Assembly: GCA_024291935.2 (NCBI GenBank)
Contig: CM044312.1
Coordinates: forward strand, 44,651,001 to 44,715,000
From: Okapia johnstoni
Taxonomy: Eukaryota > Chordata > Mammalia > Artiodactyla > Giraffidae
Direction of reading: 5' to 3'
DNA: 64,000 nucleotides
The notes beneath the pieces are model-generated. The model was not told the DNA's origin and did not search any database. It was given only the letters and a program-made list of their open reading frames with translations. Below are positions 56,249 to 64,000 of this stretch, in pieces. Within the stretch, counting starts at the first letter, position 1. Every line of letters begins with the position of its first letter. Both the position numbers and the translations under genes were made by a program.

Positions 56249-56814
56249 GATGATGATAATCATTAGGAAACAAGACACTGAATGTTTTTAACAGAACAGT
56301 AAGAGGAGGCACAATAATAAAACTATCCAATATATCAAACTAGAATTGCAATCAATGGTATTTCAAAGACCAGCCCCTGAATTAACATCATCATATGAGG
56401 GCCTGGGGATGTAAACCAGCTGCTCTTTAGAGCATACAAGCCAGCATCACAAGAAAAGGCAGCAGACTGTTCCATTTTCTCATAATAAAACAGCAGTTTC
56501 AAAACTGTGTGTGCAGAATAGTTCCACAGGATGGCAATGTATGTTCCATGAAACAAAGTGTTCTGGAATCAAACAATTTTTGAGACTTTGTAAACCAAGT
56601 CTAACAATGATACTTCCCTGCAAAGCTCCTCTGAGCCTCTCTGAGAAGGGGCTAGTATAGCGTGTTTTACAGCATACTGTGTTTTATAGATTACTTCCTG
56701 GGACTTCTCAAAAATGCCCCAATTCAAAGAAAGCCCCAAGGGTCTAGCATTTGTCATTCTAGGATCACTGAAAAGAAAGAAGAGAAAAGAACAACAACGT
56801 CCAAATATTACTAA
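56249..56814. other. Unassigned DNA, no gene seen
   Basis: No repeat or exon recognised. A 108-codon minus-strand frame at 56569-56895 has no known domain. Confidence 0.4.
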
Positions 56815-57000
56815 GGGTGAATATTTTGTACTTTTCTCTGTTTTTCTAGATGTATGAAAGTAGGTTACTTCTATAATCAAAAAACTAGGTAACATGTATT
56901 TTAAAACAATATTTTTCTAATTTAAAATTTAGCTAAGATTTGAGAAGAGAAAATAAAAGTAGACATTTAAAAAAAAATCAGTGTTTCGCAATTTTAGGAG
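56815..57000 (+). repeat. Unnamed direct repeat, copy B
   Basis: Second copy of the block at 54765-54960: GTACTTTTCTC at 56828, ACTTCTATAATC, TTTAGCTAAGATTTGAG at 56928-56944, AGAAAATAAAAG, an A-run, CAGTGTTTCGC, TTTTAGGAG. The copies differ by many substitutions and small indels, so the duplication is old. Confidence 0.8.
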
Positions 57001-58113
57001 AAATGTCCTATGCATTGTCAACTAACAGAAATAAGATAGGCCTAGTTAATGAATGCAGAGTCCCAGACAATCAAAACAGCTGACTCAGAGGGCTAAGAGG
57101 CCCTCAAAGACCCTCATAGGGCATGTAACCCTACCTGGACGTCCTACCCTGGGAAGGGGAAGGCCAGGTCTCAGCAGACACTTCAATGGGCAGATCTTCA
57201 ATAGAGAGCTATCTTGGTCCTGGGATCCCCGCATGCCTTGACTTTCTCCCCTGAACCCACACAGCCTCCAGGGGGGCCCCTCTGATAGTGTGGAGTCAGG
57301 CTACTACTGCAGGGCCACGCTGAGTTCAAGGTGGGCCAGCAAAGGCCTCTTACTCTATCGCTGCCGAGGTTCTGAGCTCCTTTCTCATGTATTCATCTGA
57401 TTTCAAGTATCTTAGGTAATTCTGTAAGTTTCTCCCTTTCATTCCAAATTGGTTTCCTGTCATTTTTATAAGAATTTATTGGTGCTTTAAAAATATATAA
57501 AAATGTCTTTATGCCTTAATCTTTTCTAAACAGGCTTCTCTACACTGTTCTTTATCCTGGGTTTGGGTTATTTCTACCCCCTACCTTTTTCTGAGTTCAG
57601 TGCTTCTGGGCTCAACCAAATGGAAATGGATCTGGTAAAGGCTGGAGCGTGGATGTGGATGGGGTGGGGGCTGGCAGCCATGAGCTGCTGCCCTTGCTAA
57701 AGCCCATTACTCACTCAGTCACTCGGCAAGACTCTGCCCCCAGGCACCTCGCCCCCCTGCCTCTCTTTGAATAATACACACACCTCACAGGGAGCCATCA
57801 CTTACATAAATAGCTGAGAGCACCTCCAGAGTGTGCTGTTCAGCTACTAAGTGTTCAGATGCCCCGGGGAGGCCAGATGGAAAGTGCCAGCCTGAGGTCT
57901 GAACCTGAGTCTACGGGCAGCTCTCTAACTGGCCTCACACGTGTTTCCTCTGCAGGGCAAAGTGGTGGTCTATTGAGGCTAGGGCTGCCCTCCACATCCT
58001 AGGGAAGGGGCTGTGTACTTTGCCAGTGCTAAGCAAGAGACCTCCCTGGGACCATGGCAAGTGTTGGGTTCATCCCTGGAGCTCGGGCAAGAGGGGGATT
58101 TGGGGTGCCACAC
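57001..58113. other. Unassigned, locally GC-rich DNA
   Basis: 57230-57370 and 57640-57960 are richer in G and C than the surroundings but show no CpG island, splice-flanked frame or known repeat. Confidence 0.4.
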
Positions 58114-58118
58114 GCCAG

Positions 58119-58250
58119 TGAGCTGGAGAAGGGAATGGCAACCCACTCCAGTGTTCTTGCCTGGAGAATTCCATGGACAGAGGAGCCTGGCGGACTACAG
58201 TCCATGGGGTCACAAAGAATCAGACACGATTGAAACCACTGAGCAAGCAA
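58119..58250 (+). mobile_element. Bov-A monomer fragment
   Basis: Forward Bov-A body without tRNA head: GAGCTGGAGAAGGGAATGG, CAACCCACTCCAGTGTTCTTG, GGACAGAGGAGCCTGGCGG, CATGGGGTCACAAAGAATC, GACACGATTGAAACCAC. An (AT)7 run at 58255-58269 follows. No secure target-site duplication was found. It may be half of a BOV-A2. Confidence 0.85.
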
Positions 58251-58254
58251 ATGG

Positions 58255-58269
58255 ATATATATATATATA
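58255..58269. repeat. (AT)n microsatellite
   Basis: Seven AT units directly after the Bov-A fragment, a common place for microsatellites to grow from a SINE tail. Confidence 0.9.
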
Positions 58270-59105
58270 AAGTTTCATGATTATCTTCAGAGACCCACCA
58301 ATACAGAAAATTGACCTACTGGTAAGCCCACAGAAATATGTCACACCCAGGAGGCCATCAACAGATAAGACAAAGAGACACTCAATAGCTATGAGAATGT
58401 CTCTTCATTTTCTGGGGTTAAGTGACTGTTGCAAGATAATCCATTTACTCTTCGTGAAGATGGCCATCTTGACAGAATAAAATGGGGAAGGCCATGCCTG
58501 GAGCAGAAGCTGTGTGCCATCATGGTGACAATGATTTTAATTGATATCTGTGCCCAGGGGCGGCTTTCCTTCCTCCTTTCAAGTGAGAAACTGCACTTCA
58601 CATGCATGGTGTAGGGCCAGGTAGGGTGTTTTCTCTTAGAGAAGAACAAGGCCAGCACCAGCTCCAGAACATCTTGTATGCTTGGCTGGCCTGACTGCCC
58701 CACCAGCCTGTTCTGCCAGTCACTGACCAGTGTTCTGTCTAACAGGTTCCCCTCATGCCGTGTGGCACCCCCACCCCAAGAATCCCCTAATGGGGAAGAG
58801 CCTTGGGAATGCCTTGGCCTACAGCCTCGACATTCAACCTCCACACCTGAGAGCTCTTAGGACTTGGTCAGGACTTCAGTGCATGCCATGCTCTCATCCT
58901 GAAGGCGTGGTGCAGAGCAGGGTGAAGCCTATGAGGAACGGAGGGCTTCATTATTCATGACTAGATCCTTAGAGACACAGCAGAAAAAGAGAGGACTCCA
59001 GAGGGAAAGGGGAAGGGACGCTGAGCCAGATATCTAAATTTCCCCTCTGTATTTTCTGCCTCCCTTTGGAGTTCTTAAAATTTGATTCTACCTTTGGTGT
59101 TACCT
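58270..59105. other. Unassigned DNA, no gene seen
   Basis: Opposite-strand overlapping frames (151 codons minus at 58389-58844; 60-76 codons plus) show no domain. No repeat recognised. Confidence 0.4.
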
Positions 59106-59119
59106 ATGGGGGAATGGCA

Positions 59120-59327
59120 GGCTTCCCAGTGACGCTAGTGATAAAGAACCCACCTGTCAAAGCAGGAAATACAAGAGACATAAGTCGACCTCTAGGACAG
59201 GAAGATCCCCTGGAGAAGGGCATGGCAACCCACTCCAGTATTCTTGCCTGGAGAATCCCATGGACAGAGGAGCCTTATGGACTATAGTCTATAGGGTCTA
59301 AAAGAGTGACTTAGCATGCACACATGC
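59120..59327 (+). mobile_element. Bov-tA SINE, full length
   Basis: Forward Bov-tA: tRNA head GGCTTCCCAGTGACGCTAG, a head-body junction with GGAAGATCCCCTGGAGAAGG, body CACTCCAGTATTCTTGCCTGG, end AAAGAGTGACTTAGCATGC. The 14-bp target-site duplication is perfect (ATGGGGGAATGGCA at 59106-59119 and 59328-59341). Confidence 0.93.
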
Positions 59328-59341
59328 ATGGGGGAATGGCA

Positions 59342-59580
59342 TGCTTCATGTTCTATGCATGAGACAAATCATCAGGGCTGGGGCATTGGGATGACCCAGA
59401 GGGATGGGATGGGGAGGGAGGTGGGAGGAGGGTTCAGGATGGGGAACACATGTAAACCCATGGCTGATTCATGTCAATGTATGGCAAAAACTACTACAAT
59501 ATTGTAAAGTAATTAGCCCCCAACTAAAATAAATAAATTTATTTAAAAAAAAAAGAAGATAAAAAAAAAGCAAAAAGAAA
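59342..59580 (+). mobile_element. Ruminant L1 3' end
   Basis: GGGCATTGGGATGACCCAGAG, GGGATGGGGAGGGAGG, GTTCAGGATGGGGAACAC, ATGTCAATGTATGGCAAAAAC, ACAATATTGTAAAGTAATTAG then an A-rich tail. This is the 3' UTR of a ruminant L1. It directly abuts the Bov-tA at 59120-59327, so the L1 may continue to the left of the SINE. Confidence 0.85.
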
Positions 59581-59667
59581 AAAAAATTTTAAACAATCAT
59601 TTCCAATATTTTCTTCAGAGAGCTTTTGCTTTTTTTTCTAGTTAAGCTTAATAGGACAGTGTTGGGT

Positions 59668-59696
<29 letters not shown>
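59668..59696 (+). repeat. (TG)n microsatellite
   Basis: An uninterrupted TG run of about 14 units, long enough to be length-variable between animals. Confidence 0.95.
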
Positions 59697-59698
<2 letters not shown>

Positions 59699-61290
59699 TT
59701 GCACACATGTATGGTTAAGAAAAGTAGTTATTCACTCCAATAGCTCATTGGCAGGATGGAGGCTTCCAGTAGGTTCTGGGTAATAACTGAAAGACTTTGA
59801 CCCATCTGTCTGTTCAATCATTTGTTCATTCATGCCAAACATATAATGCAAAGATTGGTTGTAACTGGATGCATAATGGGCTTGGAAATCCAAGTTATAG
59901 TCAAAGGATACATGTTTCTGCTCTATAAGGTACAATAGGTCTTTGTTACTGGCAAAATAATTCACTACAAATATTTCAATTTTGAAAATAAGTCCTAAAC
60001 TCTCTGGTCAAAATTTAAATCAGAGCAAGTCCATTGAAAAGTCTTAATCTTTGTCAGGACTTTGAGTAGTTAGAAGGTAACCTGATTCCATCTAGTTTAC
60101 AGCACAAGAGGAGTCCATCCATGCACATAACTGAGAAGTCCACTATTATCAGATTTAAAAAGTCAGGCTCTGGTGGATCCAAGGGCTTGGATGACATATA
60201 GGGTTTCTTTCTCCCTCAATCTCTCTTTCTCTCTCTATTTGCCTACAGATGGGAAGATAATACTGGCAGCTCAAAGACCGTCTCCTTACAGCTATTGCTC
60301 CAAATTGATCAGGCATGCACACACTCTCTCAGCATCTATGTAACAAAGCTCAATAAAAATGACCCTCTCAATGCCAATCACTCTGGCTTGGGAATAGAGG
60401 ACCTGGACTAGCCCTCAGGATCATGGCCCTCTTCTGCATTTGGGATCATGTAGAGGCCTGGTGGAGTGGAGAGCTGGTGGGGTGAAGGGCTGGCAGGCTG
60501 GGATGCTGCTCTGGGATTTGTGGATATATGGGATCCTGTAGAAGTGGGAACTCACAGTTCCCTAAAGGACAAGTAAGGTGTGCTTGCTAGAAGAAGGGTA
60601 AAAGAATGCCAGGTGGACAAATAATTTCTCAAAGCATTGTTGTAAAATGTCCCTGGAAAGGGATTGATTCTGATGAAAACAGTCTCAAGAAACTAAGAGT
60701 GGAAACAGAGAAAATACTGAGATGATTTAACAGTGTTGAATAGATTATCATTATTCAGTTATTACTTGCTCAAGAGAGTTTGCTTCAGAAAATACCTTCA
60801 CAGTGAAAATTCAGGAATGGTGGTATCTTGATTAAAATGTTTGTTTTCATAAAACAAAGTCCAAATTGCCTCAGAGTCAAAACAACTTTTCCTGGAACTG
60901 AGGTATTTTTTCCCCTAAAGAAGTCCAAATTTAATTAAGAAGGGATAAACAGCATCTGGACATTCCCGATCTTGTGTCTTGACATAATCTAGCCCGAGAG
61001 GCAGTCATATTTTCTCAGAAGACGATACGCTCATTCCTTCTCATGTGCTTTGTCCTTGAGTGGGGGAGGGAGGAGAGGCTGCTGGAATTTGTCACAGGCT
61101 CATCACTACCACCCGTCTTCTCGGCTTTGGGAGACTCTGCACTAGAGATGAGAGAGAGAGAGACCCAGTACGTCACTAAAGTATTCCAAAGGCTCTTTGA
61201 AATCATGGGGCTCCAAAGGGGGTTGTTGTCACCAACTGACTTTTGGCTGTTCTGCTTTTCACAGTTTTATGACTTTTAATCTATTTCCAT
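59697..61290. other. Unassigned DNA, no gene seen
   Basis: No repeat or exon recognised. A short (AG)n lies at about 61148-61162. Confidence 0.4.
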
Positions 61291-61331
61291 CAGTTATCTT
61301 ATTTTGTGGCTGCAAACGATAAGATAAACTG
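61291..61331. promoter_or_regulatory. GATA-type inverted repeat
   Basis: CAGTTATCTTAT at the left and ATAAGATAAACTG at the right are inverted copies (one extra A) around a spacer of about 16 bases. Each arm holds a GATA core (TTATCT / AGATAA), and CGATAAG adds another. This is the paired-GATA arrangement often bound by GATA factors. No expression evidence is available. Confidence 0.45.
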
Positions 61332-61382
61332 GGTCCTCTGTCTCTCTCTCTGTCAGCGTCACAGGTTACAGGACTCACTGCT

Positions 61383-61655
61383 GCTGCTGCTGCTAAGTCG
61401 CTTCAGTCATGTCCAACTCTGTGCGACCCCATAGACAGCAGCCCACCAGGCTCCCCCGTCCCTGGGATTCTCCAGGCAAGAACACTGGAGTGGGTTGCCA
61501 TTTCCTTCTCCAATGCACGAAAGTGAAAAGTGAAAGTGAAGTCGCTCAGTCGTGTCCGACTCTTCGCGACCCCATGGACTGCAGCCTGCCAGGCTCCTCC
61601 ATCCATGGGATTTTCCAGGCAAGCGTACTGGAGTGGGGTGCCATCGCCTTCTCCG
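61383..61655 (-). mobile_element. BOV-A2 SINE
   Basis: Two Bov-A monomers in reverse orientation, joined by a GAAAGTGAAAAGTGAAAGTG linker. The tail is a (TGC)n run at the left, followed by TAAGTCGCTTCAGTCATG. A perfect 15-bp target-site duplication (ACAGGACTCACTGCT) lies at 61368-61382 and 61656-61670. CpGs are well kept (GTCGCTCAGTCGTGTCCGAC). Both points make this the youngest-looking SINE in the window. Confidence 0.96.
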
Positions 61656-61894
61656 ACAGGACTCACTGCTAGTCTGTAAAACAAAACAAGGCCATGGCCT
61701 CTCAGCTCTCCTGTAACCTCACCCATAACAACTCATGCAGGCAGGATATTGAACTCCAAAGCCTGGCTCAATAGGCAAGAGACTAAGCTGATGCCAATTT
61801 TTAAAGAGGTTTAGCAAAGCTGTCTCCCTCAGAGATGCCATCATGCCTGTTTGACAAAGCTAACCTCCCTTCTGGTCTTCTGTGGGCAATTTCT

Positions 61895-62030
61895 CCTTAA
61901 AGCCTAAAGCCGATCAGCTGTGTGACTTGAACAAGTTACTTCACCTTTCTGGGCTCATCTATAAAATGAACAGACAGAATTAGGTGATTTCTGTGGCCCT
62001 TCTAGTTCTAGCAACCTACAGTGCTGTGAC
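61895..62030 (+). repeat. MIR SINE fragment
   Basis: CAGCTGTGTGACTTGAACAAG, TTACTTCACCTTTCTGGGC, TCATCTATAAAATGAACAG, GGCCCTTCTAGTTCTAGC follow the MIR core. Confidence 0.75.
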
Positions 62031-62229
62031 ATCGGGATGCTGTATCCCACCACCACGATATAGGGGATTTCTCTCCAATCATAACTCCTTCTGGTGTCTG
62101 TCGGATAAAGGCCAGCCCTAACCTCACCCCCAAAGGGTATGATTGCAATTTCAGGGACAGACAGGGGGCTAGGCACCAACTATATTCAGATTAAAATTGG
62201 TAAGGTTACATCAGTAGCATCCTTAATAG

Positions 62230-62900
62230 TGTGGCCATTTTTTTCTCCTTCTCGCCTCTGGGATTAAAGCTTGTGTGCTGACTGTTGAAAAATCAGTCAT
62301 TAACGGCCAGGAAATGACTTCCCCATCCATCAGAACACTGCTCAGCCATGTTTCAGCTTTTTCCCCCTTTCCCTGTGTAATTATTCTCGTCCACCACTGA
62401 TTACAGTTTATAATAGCCATAATTCTCTCTGAATCAATCATTACTTTACTTTACCATGGGGTTACCAGGAGAAACATGAGGGAATGCAGATACCCCCGGC
62501 TGGGTTTTATTTTTTGGAAATTGCCTGCTTTCGTCTGGATCTCATTTAATCATCTGGATGTTCAAAGAAAAGCTAAGATTTTAATTCAAAGGCATTTTTT
62601 TTCTACTTGCCCTTAACTCTTCTTATTTTTTTTTGAAAGAGGAAATGATGGCTCACTTAAAGAGGCTAATATTGTGCAAAACCGACTAGCAATGTTGTTT
62701 GGAGTGACTGGTCGGGGACACAGTGTGGATTCTTGTCATGAATCCGTATGCTTATTTGGCACTTTACCTTCCTGAATGTGATTGAGGCTACCCATCCTCT
62801 GTGGTTTCCTGGAAGGTTCAAGAGTTGTTATTTCCCTCTGTGGACTGATTAGAGCAAATATTCCTATTGGGGGAAACAGAGTTTTTTCTTAAACACTCCA
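62230..62900. promoter_or_regulatory. Candidate conserved non-coding/regulatory block
   Basis: About 670 bases free of recognisable repeats between a MIR and an L2. Dense in AT-rich binding cores set in more complex sequence: CCTGTGTAATTATTCTCG (homeodomain), TCTGAATCAATCATTACTTT, CTCATTTAATCATCTGG, CTAAGATTTTAATTCAAAGG, ACATGGTAATG-type steps, and GTTGTTTGGAGTGACTGG. The minus frame at 62223-62441 has no known domain. Function is inference from repeat absence and motif density. Cross-species alignment would decide. Confidence 0.4.
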
Positions 62901-62964
62901 GAGAAGTATGACAATCAGTCGAGTACAGCTTAGTGAGAATTTAAGGCAATTCAGTTTTATTTAG

Positions 62965-63385
62965 TATTTACCAGACTTACTGTGTTTAATATACTGTGCC
63001 AGTTCTTCAGTGAGTTAAAAGAAAAAGAAGAAAATGATCTAGTCCTTGCATCCAAAGCTCACATGGTAATGGGAAGTGGTAGGAAGATAGACACATAAAT
63101 AGCCATTTCAGCATTCATCACATGTGCCGTGGATTCGGGGAGTACAGAGTGCATCAGGAAAATGAAAAGAGGCTGTTTGTATGCTAGGGATTGTAGAATT
63201 CCTAGAGGAAATGTGACTTGAGCAGAACCTTGGAGGAGGGGAAGGATTTGAATGAATAGTCATTCCAGGCAGAGGCAGCAGAAATGAGCCACAGTGGCCT
63301 GGAAGGTGAAGAGAGGATGAGGGAGACTGAGGCCTAGGGGAAAGGCAGAATGACCTGGGGCCGTGGGATGGTGTGAGGGTCAAAT
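62965..63385 (-). repeat. L2 LINE 3' end
   Basis: Reverse L2: AGTATTTACCAGACTTACTG, TCCTTGCATCCAAAGCTCAC, GGAAATGTGACTTGAGCAGAAC, TCATTCCAGGCAGAGGCAGC, CAGTGGCCTGGAAGGTGAAG, GAATGACCTGGGGCCGTGGG. The Bov-tA at 63405 follows directly. Confidence 0.75.
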
Positions 63386-63404
63386 GGCTGGTCAGTATCT
63401 TGTG

Positions 63405-63600
63405 AAGAGTGAAAGTGAAAGTTGCTCAGTCATGTCCAACTCCTTGTGACCCCACGGACTGTAGCCTGCCAGGCTCCTCTGTCCATAGGATTCTTCAGGC
63501 AAGAATACTGGAGTGGGTTGCCATGCCCTCTGACAGGGGTTCTTCCCCATCCAGGGATGGAGCCCAGTATCATGTAACTGCCAGGAAAGTTAAGAGAATC
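63405..63600 (-). mobile_element. Bov-tA SINE, head-deleted
   Basis: Minus-orientation Bov-tA: GAGTGAAAGTGAAAGTTGCTC, GCAAGAATACTGGAGTGGG, CATCCAGGGATGGAGCCCAG. The tRNA head then lacks its TTCTTTACC..GAGCC part. No secure target-site duplication was found. Confidence 0.85.
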
Positions 63601-63763
63601 ACATGAACTCTTCTCAGAGAGTTCTAGAAACACTTACTGAAGCAGGTTGGCAAACATGAGAAGATAGGGCAAAACATCACATAGTTCAGGATATGTGGAC
63701 CTCATGGCTAGTGAAGTTTGGGACCTACTAGTTATAATGATGAAAGGGGCAATTTTACAATAT

Positions 63764-63962
63764 CCCGTGCCATGCTCAGTTGCTTCAGTCATGTCTGATT
63801 CTTTGAGACCCCATGTCCATGGGATTTTTCAGGCAAGAATACTGGAATGGGTTGCCATACCCTCCTCCAGGGGATCCTCTCAACCCAGAGAGCAAACCCG
63901 AGTCTCCTGCGTCTCCAGCATTGCAGGTGGATTCTTTACCGCTGAGCCACTGGGGAAGCCCA
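63764..63962 (-). mobile_element. Bov-tA SINE
   Basis: Minus-orientation Bov-tA: CATGCTCAGTTGCTTCAG, GCAAGAATACTGGAATGGG, TTCTTTACCGCTGAGCCACTG, GGGAAGCCC. The body lacks the GGACTGTAGCC..CTCTG part. A 9-bp target-site duplication TTACAATAT lies at 63755-63763 and 63963-63971. Confidence 0.9.
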
Positions 63963-64000
63963 TTACAATATTGGACCCTCACCAAAAAAAAGAAACCTGG

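Noticed and set aside
54965..56815. Tandem segmental duplication covering the whole 2.05 kb
   Set aside because: Only the block of about 190 bases matches at both places. The DNA between (L2, MIR) has no counterpart after 57000.
58115..58244. CCAGTGAGC / CCACTGAGC as target-site duplication of the Bov-A fragment
   Set aside because: The right copy overlaps the normal element end (ACTGAGC), so the match is probably coincidental.

Overview
This window looks like nuclear DNA of a ruminant, most likely a bovid. The evidence is the repeat content: BovB (RTE-clade) LINE fragments, tRNA-Glu-derived Bov-tA SINEs, one dimeric BOV-A2 SINE, CHR-type SINEs and ruminant-type L1 3' ends, on a background of older mammal-wide MIR, L2, L1M and MaLR-like copies. 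The repeats alone do not settle the species. Repeat families were assigned by eye from remembered consensus patterns, so subfamily names and outer edges are approximate.

I find no exon of a host protein-coding gene. Long open frames are either inside repeats or are chance frames, several of them without an ATG. The one long meaningful frame is the reverse-transcriptase part of a 5'-truncated BovB element on the minus strand. It is open over the whole 18022-19390 fragment but lacks the endonuclease half, so it cannot move on its own.

Layout. 1-9.7 kb: mostly unassigned AT-rich DNA with a two-headed Bov-tA SINE (1.4 kb), a MIR and an L1 end. 9.7-23.2 kb: BovB-rich, including an inverted BovB pair at 14.6-15.6 kb, the open BovB copy at 18.0-19.4 kb inserted into a MIR, and a BovB copy with two nonsense changes at 22.5-23.2 kb. 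25-29.3 kb: LTR-like, L1M, MIR, CHR and Bov-tA copies, some nested. 29.7-30.5 kb: free of recognisable repeats and locally CpG-rich, the best regulatory candidate. 31.3-37.6 kb: a second inverted BovB pair, L2 and L1 fragments, and a second two-headed Bov-tA. 38-53 kb: mostly unassigned or ancient repeats, with candidate regulatory blocks near 41.3-42.0 and 52.9-53.2 kb. 53.3-57 kb: a probable retrocopied 3' end with a poly(A) tail, two L2 copies, and a direct repeat of about 190 bp that I cannot name. 58-64 kb: young SINEs, an L1 end, a (GT)n microsatellite, a GATA-type inverted repeat next to a BOV-A2 insertion, and a repeat-free candidate regulatory block at 62.2-62.9 kb.

The region reads as intergenic or intronic: insertions of different ages, several datable by nesting and target-site duplications, around a few blocks that may be cis-regulatory. 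I saw no new protein-coding system. The observations most worth checking are the repeat-free blocks, the unnamed direct repeat, the retrocopy, the BovB inverted pairs, and the single BovB CpG codon that has mutated repeatedly across copies.
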